From contig JAAYDR010000080.1 in the NCBI GenBank assembly GCA_012729115.1, positions 1-62,870 of the forward strand: a stretch of 62,870 nucleotides of DNA. The letters are read 5' to 3'. Source of the stretch: Clostridiales bacterium. Lineage in GTDB: Bacteria; Bacillota; Clostridia; Christensenellales; Aristaeellaceae. The notes beneath the pieces are model-generated. The model had not been told where the DNA came from. It ran no database searches and was given only the letters and a program-made list of their open reading frames with translations. Positions 8,032 to 16,416 of the stretch are shown piece by piece. How positions within the stretch are numbered: position 1 is the first letter of the stretch; every line of letters starts with the position of its first letter. The position numbers and the translations under genes are program-made.

Positions 8032-10335
8032 GTGAAGCTTTCCCGCAGGGAACATCACCGGAGGGACCCGGTTACCCCCTATATACAGCAGCTTCGCACC
8101 ACATGTATTCTGGTGCTGATCCTGACATTTTGCCTGGGGGCCACGCTGTATGCCCATTCCCTGAAGGAAAGCCAAACCGTGTCCACACCCGTCTCCCCGG
8201 TGGCGGATAAAATCAACGCCGCCCTTCAAAAGCTGAGCTCCCGCGGAGCGCAGGACATTGCAGCCCTCCAGACGACCGCCTGGTCTCCAAACAAGGTCAA
8301 GGCGGAGCTTGTTATTGTGGGCCTTTGTCAGGAAAAGCAGATGAAGGAGCTTCTGTCGGCCCTTGCGGAGCACAACCTCCACGCCACATTTTTCATCACC
8401 GGAGGGGATATCTCCCGGTATCGCAGCAGCCTGCTTTTGGCGGGCACCGGCGGCCACTCCATCGGCGTAACCGACGGGGAGGCCATTTCCTCCACAGGCG
8501 CCGCCACAAGCAGGTCCATCGTTACCGAGCTGTGCCGCACCGGGATGGCCGTTCAGCAAATCGCGGGGATCCGCCCCACGCGGGCGCTGGCTCTTGCGCT
8601 GCCGGGAGAGGAGCGCCTGGCCGCCGCCTACGCCTGCGCCCTGGATGCGGTGGTGGTGCCCACCCGGGTGGTACCCCCATCCCAGACCCCGCAGCAGATA
8701 GAGGAAACGCTGCAAAGCCTGTCCCGGGGCTCCATCCTGTGCGTGCGCCTGGACCAGATGGAGCAGGAGCCGGCGGATTCCTTTTCCCATTTGTGCAAGG
8801 CCCTTGCGGATACCGACCTCTCCCGGAAGGCCCGGCGTCTGCTGGCCGAGCCCTATGCCCCCGCGGCGGAGCAAAGCCGGGTGTATACCACCGAGCGCGC
8901 GGCAGCCTTCACCTTTGCCGTGCTGAGAAACCGGGCGGAAGTGGAGGGCGTGCTGAGCGCGCTGCAGGAGGTCAAGGGAAAAGCCACGTTCTTTGTAACC
9001 CGGGATGACCTGGCGGACTCCCGGGACCTGATTGCACGCATCCTGCAAAAGGGCCATGCCCTGGGCATCGCGGTGCAGGCCACCCGGTTTTCCTCCGCCC
9101 AGGCGCTGCTGGAAGAGCTGCTGTCCATCCAGGAAGAACTCCGCACTTCATTTTCGTACTCAGGGGATCTGCCGGTCCGCCCCCTGTCCGGCGGCAGCAC
9201 CCTGCACCTGGAGCATGCCTGCGGTGCGGGTAGCTTTACACTGCTGTCCGCCATGCTCTATCCCGTCAAAGAGGAGGACAGACGCAGCACAGACGCCGCT
9301 ATCCTGTTGCAAAAATACTTTGCAAAGGAAGAAGTGGCGCTGCAGCGGGGAGAAATTGTGCATTTCCAGATGAATACCTATCTGAGCAGCGATACCCTCC
9401 TGGGCGATCTGGTCCGGCTGGTGGCCACCCGGCGCAATATCTACCCGCTCAAGCCCGTGATGGAAATCCTGGGAAACAGTCAGTATACCTACCGCTACCC
9501 CCTGGACCCGGACACGATCCTTCCCGAGGTGAAGAATGCCATCCACCCCGGGCAACTGAGGGGGGATGCAATAGATACCATCGCCAAGCGGTACTATGGC
9601 ATTCGTTGGGTGAGCATCTCAAACTATTTGCCCGGCTTTACCAACGAGGAAATCCGCAGGCTGGACAAGAAGGGCCTGATTCCCAACAGTCAGAACTATA
9701 TCTTTCTCACCTTTGACGACTGGGGAACCGACCGGACCATCACCGGCCTGCTGGACGTGCTCAAAGCCCATCACGCGCAGGCAACCTTCTTTGTGCGCAC
9801 CAACTACATACACAACAATCCCAATTTACTCCGGGCCATCGCCATGGAAGGGCATACCATTGCCAGTCACACCCGCTCCCACATTCCCCTGGCAAACGCG
9901 GATCCATCCAAAAAATTCTATACGGAACTGACCGACGCCCAGGTGAAGGCATTGCAGAGCGATCTGCTGGCCAGCTATCAGGATCTGCAGGAAGTGGTGG
10001 GAGACATTTCGATCAATGGCCGGCCGGCGCTCAGCAGGCTGTTTCGGCCGCCCACCCTGGCCGTCAGCAAAGCCGGGCTGTACACGGTGTTTGACTGCGG
10101 CTTTACCTACTCCGTCTCCGGAAGCATCACCACCCAGGATTATGAAGCCAAGGACGCGCAAACCCTGGTAAATCTCATGAAGCGCAATACCAAAAGCGGC
10201 GCGGTCTTCGTCATGCACTTCTCGGACAACTCCGTCCATACCGCCGCTGCCCTGGATCTCTACCTCAGCGAGATGGAGTCCCGCTCCGGCAGCCAGACCT
10301 ATCAGTTTGTCAGCCTAAGCGAGGTGCTCAGGTAA
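8032..10335 (+). CDS. Membrane-anchored protein with three NodB-type polysaccharide deacetylase folds
   Basis: The 767-residue protein starts at GTG 8032 and has one N-terminal membrane segment (ILVLILTFCLGATLY, about residues 25-45); the rest should be extracellular. The C-terminal NodB domain (about 555-767) is canonical: TFDDWG with Asp562 and Asp563, metal His613 and His617 in SHTRSH, LFRPPTL, and FVMHFSD. Two earlier segments, about 85-270 and 290-500, repeat the fold outline (HATFFITGGDI and KATFFVTRDDL, each followed by GHSIGV or GHALGIAV) but lack the metal Asp and His residues. Only the third domain should deacetylate cell-wall glycan. It follows glmU by 51 bases, which fits an envelope role. 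The stop overlaps the converging DUF218 gene by eight bases. Confidence 0.88.
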   Translation: MKLSRREHHRRDPVTPYIQQLRTTCILVLILTFCLGATLYAHSLKESQTVSTPVSPVADKINAALQKLSSRGAQDIAALQTTAWSPNKVKAELVIVGLCQEKQMKELLSALAEHNLHATFFITGGDISRYRSSLLLAGTGGHSIGVTDGEAISSTGAATSRSIVTELCRTGMAVQQIAGIRPTRALALALPGEERLAAAYACALDAVVVPTRVVPPSQTPQQIEETLQSLSRGSILCVRLDQMEQEPADSFSHLCKALADTDLSRKARRLLAEPYAPAAEQSRVYTTERAAAFTFAVLRNRAEVEGVLSALQEVKGKATFFVTRDDLADSRDLIARILQKGHALGIAVQATRFSSAQALLEELLSIQEELRTSFSYSGDLPVRPLSGGSTLHLEHACGAGSFTLLSAMLYPVKEEDRRSTDAAILLQKYFAKEEVALQRGEIVHFQMNTYLSSDTLLGDLVRLVATRRNIYPLKPVMEILGNSQYTYRYPLDPDTILPEVKNAIHPGQLRGDAIDTIAKRYYGIRWVSISNYLPGFTNEEIRRLDKKGLIPNSQNYIFLTFDDWGTDRTITGLLDVLKAHHAQATFFVRTNYIHNNPNLLRAIAMEGHTIASHTRSHIPLANADPSKKFYTELTDAQVKALQSDLLASYQDLQEVVGDISINGRPALSRLFRPPTLAVSKAGLYTVFDCGFTYSVSGSITTQDYEAKDAQTLVNLMKRNTKSGAVFVMHFSDNSVHTAAALDLYLSEMESRSGSQTYQFVSLSEVLR

Positions 10336-11020
10336 CCACATACTTCCCATATCCCATGTCCACCAGCTTTTCATAGGACGCCCACGCCGCCTGCGGGATC
10401 TCCTGGGGCAGCTGATAGCCCACCCTGGCAAATACGTCCATCCGCTGAAAGTCCCCCACCAGGCTGCTGATCATCTCCTCTTCCTCCACCCCATCCCGGA
10501 GCATCTCCGCCACATAGTCCCGCAGGGAGGCGTTTCCGGGGGCGACCACCACATGCACCTGAGGCCACTGCTTGCCCATCGCCGCCCACACCCTGCGGGT
10601 CATGTAGGGTTTATGGACGGCGATAATGGTTTTGGGGACAAGCCCCCTTTTTTCCAGCAGCTCCCTGGCAAAGCGGATGTTCTCCCCCGTGTTGGTGGCT
10701 TTGTTTTCAACGAAGATCTTATCCTGCGGCACGCCCTCCTCCCGGGCGATTTCCGCGAACAGCTCCGCCTCGGGCTTTGGAAACACCCCCAGCGTGCCCT
10801 TGCCCAGATACCCGGTGAACAGAATCCAGGGAGCCCACCCGTCCAGATACAGCCGCGCCGCCCGGCGGGCCGTGGTCACGTCATGGCTGCCAAAGCCGAT
10901 GATCCCATCCGCCGGCTGCAGGGGGTCCTCCCGGTAGAGGTACTTCCACAAATCTTCCAGATAGTCGTATTTGTCCATGGTTTCAGCCCTTTTCCAGCAT
11001 TTTTCCTGTGTGTTTCCCAT
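10328..11020 (-). CDS. DUF218 (YdcF/SanA/ElyC-like) family protein
   Basis: The protein has the DUF218 pattern: GIIGFGSHDVTTARRAARLY, then PEAELFAEIAREEGVP, then ENKATNTGENIRFAREL, and VHKPYMTRRVWA. It shows no signal peptide or membrane segment, so it resembles the soluble YdcF branch rather than the envelope-anchored ElyC branch. The biochemical role of soluble members is poorly defined. The start may be 11020 or the ATG at 10978 (MDKYDYLEDLW); conserved sequence begins only after the second, and neither ribosome site is strong. It is divergent from the AraC-type regulator. Confidence 0.85.
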   Translation of the reverse strand: MGNTQEKCWKRAETMDKYDYLEDLWKYLYREDPLQPADGIIGFGSHDVTTARRAARLYLDGWAPWILFTGYLGKGTLGVFPKPEAELFAEIAREEGVPQDKIFVENKATNTGENIRFARELLEKRGLVPKTIIAVHKPYMTRRVWAAMGKQWPQVHVVVAPGNASLRDYVAEMLRDGVEEEEMISSLVGDFQRMDVFARVGYQLPQEIPQAAWASYEKLVDMGYGKYVVT

Positions 11021-11089
11021 GTTCTTCCATCATAACAGATTTTGCTCCCCATGAACACCTTCCCCGTAACGGCATGATGATGTAGAAAC

Positions 11090-11135
11090 ACATTGTACAT
11101 TCCATGGAGAAGCACAGGGGATTTTGTGGTATCAT
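11090..11135 (+). promoter_or_regulatory. Candidate promoter and operator of the AraC-type regulator
   Basis: An extended -10 (TGGTATCAT, ending at 11135) is the best promoter element. ACATTGTACA at 11090-11099 lies upstream of it. The same ten bases recur at 12826-12835 before the binding-protein gene. Confidence 0.4.
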
Positions 11136-11264
11136 GGAAGAGTCCTGTACGGGGCCTCCATAAAAGGGAGGAAATCCAACAATGAAAAATGTGTGGAGAC
11201 ATTTCTGCGGAAGGAACGAGTATTTAGTCGGCGCAGACAGCCGTCTCTTGCAATGGAGTTTAAA

Positions 11265-12818
11265 ATGTCTATTCATGTATTGGTAGAAAATGAGCCGCAT
11301 TTGGCGGCTCTGTTACATCCTTATTACCGGGTGTCATTTTCTCACAACCTGTGCGAGATCCTCCATATGCTGGAAAGCAGCGCTGTGGATATGGTGATTG
11401 CGGGCAGTGAAGCACTTCTGGATAGTGGCTACTGTGACAAAATAATCTTTTATCCCCGCAGGCACAAACCGGACACCGCTCAAAAGGCCATCCAAAAAGG
11501 CGTAGCAGGCTATGTGGTGAAGGCGGAGGGATACCAGAGAATCCTGCAGGAGGTGCAGCGCTTTGCAGATCGGCTGGAAAGCGCCAATCTGCCCCCGGAT
11601 GAGAGGCAAAAACGCTTGACATCAGCATTGCCATTGCTGCAAAACTCGGTGCTGCTCAATGTGTTTGAGTGGATGACCAAGGATGAAGCGCAAAAGGAAA
11701 TGCGTTCCCACCATGTAGACATCGACGTACAGCGGCCCGTTATGCTGGTGGCCATCCGCATTGACGAATTCCCGGACGCCTTTAGTCCCGCGGAGGATTT
11801 TTTGATGCTAATGCAGGTCAACAACCTCATTCACAATCTGCTCCGCGGCCCGCTGAAGGCCTATCACGCATCCTTTGAGCACCGAAATATGGTGTGGATA
11901 CTGCAAACGGAAGAGGATACCTGGGAGCCGCTGAAGAGTTATATACCATTGCTCACCCAGGTGCAACTCCTCACCAAGGAGAAGTTTGACATTTCCCTGA
12001 GCATCATCTATGACCGTTGGATTGCCTTTGACGATATTCATACCCATTACCAAAGACTGCTGTCGATCCTCAGCCTTGTCTCCGTCAATGGTGAGGCCGG
12101 TGTGTTTTCCGACTGCGATTTTTACCAAAACCGCCTGTGTGCAGCGGATCCCGAGGATCAGTTGTTGCTTTACAAAGGCATCGATGATCTGAAAATCGCC
12201 TTGAACGCTCAAAACCTGCTCTCTTTTCAAAGGGTTTTAAAGGAATTGCTATATGGACCCCGCCCAGCCGATTTCGCCCACAAGCTGGAAACCTACCACA
12301 TCCTGTGCAGCATAATGCTGGAGTACATTGAAACCCACGGCCTGTATGAACAGATGCTCCACAAGCCGGAAGATTTTGAGCTGTTTCAAACCTATAAAGG
12401 CCGCAAACAACTCATGGCCGCCCTATGCGATCTGGCAGAGAGATTCTTTGCCCAACGGGACAACGGATATAGAAAACGGGGCAATACCACGTTGGTGGCA
12501 GTACACACATTTATTCAGAAGAACCTGGCTGGAGATCTGTCCTTACAGACCATCGCCAAAGCGCTCTATCTGAACCCATCCTACCTGTCCAGGTGGTACA
12601 AACAGCAAACAGGCCACACTCTTTCAGACGAAATCTCCACCCGCAGGCTACAGCTGGCCAAGAAAATGCTCCTCCGCAGCGAGATGAAGATAACCCAAAT
12701 CGCTAAGGTGAGCGGTTTTGAATCTGCAGCTTACTTTTCTCGCATCTTTACAAAGAAGGAGGGAATTTCTCCCTCTCAGTGGCGAAGCCAGCGCGGAGAA
12801 TGTAAAAATAAGATATGA
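11265..12818 (+). CDS. AraC-family regulator with a degenerate receiver domain
   Basis: The 517-residue protein resembles YesN-type response regulators. Its C-terminal AraC domain has two helix-turn-helices (LSLQTIAKALYLNPSYLSRW and ITQIAKVSGFESAAYFSRIF). The N-terminal 110 residues look like a receiver: the Lys in GYVVKAEG is kept. The acidic pocket is reduced to VENEP, and the phosphoacceptor Asp is absent in VDMVIAGSEALL. The protein therefore probably does not respond to phosphorylation, and no histidine kinase is adjacent. Start 11265 is chosen because GGAG lies six bases upstream. It stands directly before the alpha-galactoside transport genes and should control them and perhaps itself. 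Confidence 0.88.
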   Translation: MSIHVLVENEPHLAALLHPYYRVSFSHNLCEILHMLESSAVDMVIAGSEALLDSGYCDKIIFYPRRHKPDTAQKAIQKGVAGYVVKAEGYQRILQEVQRFADRLESANLPPDERQKRLTSALPLLQNSVLLNVFEWMTKDEAQKEMRSHHVDIDVQRPVMLVAIRIDEFPDAFSPAEDFLMLMQVNNLIHNLLRGPLKAYHASFEHRNMVWILQTEEDTWEPLKSYIPLLTQVQLLTKEKFDISLSIIYDRWIAFDDIHTHYQRLLSILSLVSVNGEAGVFSDCDFYQNRLCAADPEDQLLLYKGIDDLKIALNAQNLLSFQRVLKELLYGPRPADFAHKLETYHILCSIMLEYIETHGLYEQMLHKPEDFELFQTYKGRKQLMAALCDLAERFFAQRDNGYRKRGNTTLVAVHTFIQKNLAGDLSLQTIAKALYLNPSYLSRWYKQQTGHTLSDEISTRRLQLAKKMLLRSEMKITQIAKVSGFESAAYFSRIFTKKEGISPSQWRSQRGECKNKI

Positions 12819-12825
12819 AAAGTAA

Positions 12826-12838
12826 ACATTGTACAATA
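12826..12838. promoter_or_regulatory. ACATTGTACA motif before the binding-protein gene
   Basis: The sequence ACATTGTACAAT holds the palindrome ATTGTACAAT. It lies 75 bases upstream of the start at 12913 and includes a TACAAT -10-like box. It matches the motif at 11090, so it is a candidate site for the adjacent AraC-type regulator. Confidence 0.4.
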
Positions 12839-12912
12839 GAAAATCGCAGCACAAGCCTCTATGATAGAGGAAAGGCACCCGTGCCGACGATAGAGAATAA
12901 GGAGTGAAATCA

Positions 12913-14511
12913 ATGAAAGGGTACAAAATTCTATCCATGATTCTGTCCCTGGCGTTGCTGGTGGGCGTCATCCCGTCTGTGGCCATGGCAGAGCAGAACG
13001 GGTACGGAATCGTAGCCGTCCGGCCTATTCCGGACGACATCACCTTCCCCGAGGGCGATTCGCTGGAGAACAATATCTGGACACGCCTGTACGAAAGCGA
13101 ATTGGGTATTCATCTCACTTATGAGTGGATGACCCCCGTGGCGCAGTATGAGCAGAAGTTGAACCTTTCCCTCACTACGGGTCAACTGCCAGATGTGTTT
13201 CAGGTGAACGCAGCCCAGCTCATGCAACTGGTGGATGACGAGATGCTGGCGGATCTGTCCGGTGTGTACGAGAGCCATGCTTCCCAGTACACCAAGGATG
13301 TGCTGATGCAGGACGGTGGGAGCGCCCTGGCTTCCGCCACTTTTGATGGCAAGCTGATGGCAGTACCCAAGATGAGCAGCGGCATCGGCAACACCAATGT
13401 GCTGTGGATACGTACAGACTGGCTCCAGGCCCTGGGTCTGGAGGCACCCAAGACCATGGATGACGTAATTGCCATCGCCACAGCTTTCACCAAAAACGAT
13501 CCCGACGGCAACGGCCAGAATGATACTTACGGCCTGGCCCTTAACAAAGATCTGTACGGCATGGCTGCTTCTTTGGAAGGCTTCATGAACGGCTTTAGCG
13601 CCTACCCTAACATCTGGGTGGAAGGCAAGGAAAGCGGGCTGGAGAATGGCGTCGTACAACCGGAAGTTAAAAATGCACTTGCGGCCTTGCAAGCCCTCTA
13701 CAAGGATGGTGCCATCGATCCTGAGTTTGGCACCAAAGACGGCTACAGTGTGGTAAACGGCGATGCGGGCAAGGGCAAGGTAGGCATGTTCTACGGCTAT
13801 TTCTGGAACATGGGATGGCTGACGGACGCCAAGACCGGCAATGAGAACATGGAATGGGCCCCCTATGCGCTGGTAGGAGAAACCCCGGGCGGTGCTCTTG
13901 CACAGGTTGCCTTCCCCGTGAACCTTTACTACGTTGTCAGTGCAACTTGCGAGCATCCCGAAGCGATCTTTGAAATGCTCAATCTCCAACTGGATCGGTG
14001 CTTTGGCAAAAATGCCCAGCCCGACATATACAACGTTGACAGCGCAGGCCGTGCCATCTTTGAATATCCCTTGATCTACAGCGAACCACCCATGAAGAAC
14101 GCCGACGCCCAAAAGGCAGTGGCAGCGGCCCTGGCCTCCGGGGATGTGTCCCTACTGGATGCGGAGCAAAAGGGATACTACAACCAGGTAGTGTCCTACC
14201 GCAGCGGCGAGCGCGCCGACGGCTGGGCCCAGAACTGGGCGGCGGAGAAAATGTGGGGTGAATTGGGTTCCATGGCGGTGATTAACCAGTATGTGGATGG
14301 TAATAAGCTCTACCATGACCGCTACTATGGCTCCTCCACCCAGTCCATGGCTGATTTTGGCAGCATCCTCAGCCAGAAGCAAGCCCAGGTGTTTACCGAG
14401 ATCATCCAGGGGGCTGACATTGCGCAGTTTGACCAATTCGTAACAGACTGGTACGACCTTGGCGGTAGACAGATCACCGACGACGTGAACCTGTGGCAGA
14501 GCCAGCGCTGA
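12913..14511 (+). CDS. Extracellular solute-binding protein of an alpha-galactoside/oligosaccharide importer
   Basis: The 532-residue protein begins with a signal peptide (ILSMILSLALLVGVIPSVAMA) ending in an AMA cleavage site and no lipobox cysteine. The mature part is a large LplA/YtcQ-like binding protein, with TGQLPDVFQV, WLQALGLEAPKTMDDV and a Ca-binding-like NDPDGNGQNDTYGLAL. It should deliver a sugar to the two permeases that follow. The start is the ATG at 12913, with AAGGAG eight bases before; an in-frame GTG at 12904 overlaps that site. The neighbouring GH97 and GH36 enzymes point to an alpha-galactoside, but the ligand is not readable from the sequence. A hairpin follows the stop. 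Confidence 0.92.
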   Translation: MKGYKILSMILSLALLVGVIPSVAMAEQNGYGIVAVRPIPDDITFPEGDSLENNIWTRLYESELGIHLTYEWMTPVAQYEQKLNLSLTTGQLPDVFQVNAAQLMQLVDDEMLADLSGVYESHASQYTKDVLMQDGGSALASATFDGKLMAVPKMSSGIGNTNVLWIRTDWLQALGLEAPKTMDDVIAIATAFTKNDPDGNGQNDTYGLALNKDLYGMAASLEGFMNGFSAYPNIWVEGKESGLENGVVQPEVKNALAALQALYKDGAIDPEFGTKDGYSVVNGDAGKGKVGMFYGYFWNMGWLTDAKTGNENMEWAPYALVGETPGGALAQVAFPVNLYYVVSATCEHPEAIFEMLNLQLDRCFGKNAQPDIYNVDSAGRAIFEYPLIYSEPPMKNADAQKAVAAALASGDVSLLDAEQKGYYNQVVSYRSGERADGWAQNWAAEKMWGELGSMAVINQYVDGNKLYHDRYYGSSTQSMADFGSILSQKQAQVFTEIIQGADIAQFDQFVTDWYDLGGRQITDDVNLWQSQR

Positions 14512-14519
14512 TGAGATGA

Positions 14520-14554
14520 AAGGGAGGGAGCGAGATAGGGCTCCCTCCCCTTTT
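14520..14554 (+). terminator. Intra-operon hairpin after the binding-protein gene
   Basis: GGGAGGGAGC at 14522-14531 pairs with GCTCCCTCCC at 14540-14549, followed by CTTTT. The next permease begins at 14574 without its own obvious promoter, so the hairpin probably works as a leaky attenuator or a 3' stabiliser of the binding-protein message. Confidence 0.8.
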
Positions 14555-14573
14555 GATGATTGGAGTTGAGCGG

Positions 14574-15521
14574 ATGGTAAGACCCCATAATATGCTGACA
14601 CACAAGCAAAAGCGAAACCTGCCGTTACATTTGATGATCATTCCAGGCGCGTTGGTGATTCTGATCTTCTCCTACGGGCCTATGATGGGCCTGGTGATGG
14701 TATTTCAGAAGTTCTCCGCAGGCAAGGGCTTTTTCCGCTCCCCCTTTGTTGGGCTGGAGAACTTCCGGTATGTATTTAGCTATCCTGGCATCTGGCAAGT
14801 ACTCTCCAATACGCTGTTGATCTCCAGCCTGAAAATCATCGGCAGCATCGTCTTTCCTGTACTGGTGGCGCTGCTGCTCAATGAACTATCCGGCAGGCGT
14901 TTCAAGCGGGTGGTGCAAACCGCTATCTATTTCCCGCACTTTTTGTCCTGGATCATTCTGGGCGGGCTGATGATCGATATTCTGTCCCCCTCCGAGGGTC
15001 TGATCAATGGGATCATCGGGGCTGTGGGGGGCACGCCGGTATATTTCCTGGGGGACAAAAACTGGTTTCCCTATACCATGGTCATCACGGAACTGTGGAA
15101 GGAAGTGGGCTACGGTACCATCGTGTACATGGCAGCCCTGACAGCTATTGATCCTACGCTGTATGAAGCCGCGGCCATCGACGGGGCGGGGCACTGGAAG
15201 CAGATGCGACATGTGACGCTGCCCTCCCTGATGCCCACCATTTTGCTGATGGCGATGCTATCCTTGGGCGCGATTCTCAATGCCGGAGGTACCCTCAGTG
15301 CTGCGGGCAGCAGCGGTTTTGAGCAGATTTTCAACCTGTACAGTCCTCAGGTATATGAAACTGGAGACGTACTGGATACATTGGTGTTCCGGCTGGGGTT
15401 GGGCGGCACCAAGTATAGCGTGGCCGCCACCATCGGATTCCTCAAATCTATTGTTTCCGGTACGATGATGGTACTGGGCTATTGGATCGCCAAAAAAGTA
15501 GCCCATTACGAGATTATTTAA
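14574..15521 (+). CDS. Sugar ABC transporter permease, LplB type
   Basis: The 315-residue protein has about six membrane spans and the EAA loop EAAAIDGAGHWKQMRHVTLP that contacts the ATPase. LplB-family signatures include IYFPHFLSWIILGG and NYSPQVY-like YNLYSPQVYETGDVLDT near the C-terminus. ATG 14574 is preferred because GGAG lies ten bases upstream; TTG/ATG codons at 14553-14556 are also in frame but fall in the hairpin tail. It pairs with the next permease. No ATPase gene is in the operon. Confidence 0.92.
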   Translation: MVRPHNMLTHKQKRNLPLHLMIIPGALVILIFSYGPMMGLVMVFQKFSAGKGFFRSPFVGLENFRYVFSYPGIWQVLSNTLLISSLKIIGSIVFPVLVALLLNELSGRRFKRVVQTAIYFPHFLSWIILGGLMIDILSPSEGLINGIIGAVGGTPVYFLGDKNWFPYTMVITELWKEVGYGTIVYMAALTAIDPTLYEAAAIDGAGHWKQMRHVTLPSLMPTILLMAMLSLGAILNAGGTLSAAGSSGFEQIFNLYSPQVYETGDVLDTLVFRLGLGGTKYSVAATIGFLKSIVSGTMMVLGYWIAKKVAHYEII

Positions 15522-15534
15522 GGAGGAGAGCGTC

Positions 15535-16413
15535 GTGAAAAAGCCTGTATCCCGAAGAATTTTCGAGGCTGTCAACGTCATCCTTCTTACGCTGATGACC
15601 CTGTGCGCTGTACTTCCTTTCCTGAACTTCCTGGCGATTTCTTTAAGCGAGAGCAGCGCCGTGGCCTTGGGCCAGGTTGGGTTTTGGCCGAGGCGGGTCA
15701 CCTTGCAGTCCTATGCCTTTGTGCTGCAAAAGCTGGAACTGGCGCAAGCCTTTGGGGTATCGGTGGCCAAGGTGCTGGTGGGGGTGCCGCTGAACATGCT
15801 GCTGACCCTGCTCATCGCCTATCCTCTGTCCAAGAGCAAGGAAGAATTCCCCGCCCGCAATGTCTATGTGTGGTTCTTTATCGTCACAATGATTTTTTCT
15901 GGTGGCCTGGTACCCTGGTTCCTCATCATTTCTAAACTGGGCATGATCGACTCCTTCTGGGCCTTGGTGATCCCCTCGGCAGTACCCGTGTATAACGTGG
16001 TCATTTTGGTGAACTTCTTCAAGGGCATTCCCAAGGGCATTGAGGAAGCGGCCACAATTGATGGAGCCACCCACTGGCAGATTCTGTGGCGGATTTTTGT
16101 ACCCCTGTCCAGCGCGGCCTTGGCCTCCACCATTTTGTTTTGCGTGGTGAACCATTGGAACTCCTGGTTTGAAGGCATGATGCTGATGAATCGGCCTTCC
16201 AAGTATCCATTGCAGACGTATTTGCAGACCTTTGTGGTAGGGCGCAACACCCAGCTGATGTCCAGCGAAGCGATGCGCAATGTGGGCATCGTGTCTGAGC
16301 GCACAGCCCGGGCGGCTCAGATGTTTGTGGCTACGGTGCCAGTGCTGATGATCTATCCATTTATGCAGAAATATTTCACCACCGGTGTAACCCTGGGTGG
16401 TGTAAAGGAGTAG
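15535..16413 (+). CDS. Sugar ABC transporter permease, LplC/YtcP type
   Basis: The 292-residue MalG-like permease begins at GTG 15535 after AAGGAGGAGAG. It has six hydrophobic segments and the EAA loop EEAATIDGATHWQILWRIFVP, and it ends in the usual FTTGVTLGGVKE. It is 13 bases from the upstream permease and three bases before the GH97 gene, so all are likely translated from one message. Confidence 0.92.
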   Translation: MKKPVSRRIFEAVNVILLTLMTLCAVLPFLNFLAISLSESSAVALGQVGFWPRRVTLQSYAFVLQKLELAQAFGVSVAKVLVGVPLNMLLTLLIAYPLSKSKEEFPARNVYVWFFIVTMIFSGGLVPWFLIISKLGMIDSFWALVIPSAVPVYNVVILVNFFKGIPKGIEEAATIDGATHWQILWRIFVPLSSAALASTILFCVVNHWNSWFEGMMLMNRPSKYPLQTYLQTFVVGRNTQLMSSEAMRNVGIVSERTARAAQMFVATVPVLMIYPFMQKYFTTGVTLGGVKE

Positions 16414-16416
16414 TCT

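Noticed and set aside
6664-9057. 797-codon open frame on the minus strand
   Set aside because: It is opposite purR, glmU and the deacetylase gene, has Gly/Gln/His-rich composition typical of antisense frames in GC-rich DNA, and has no recognisable domain.
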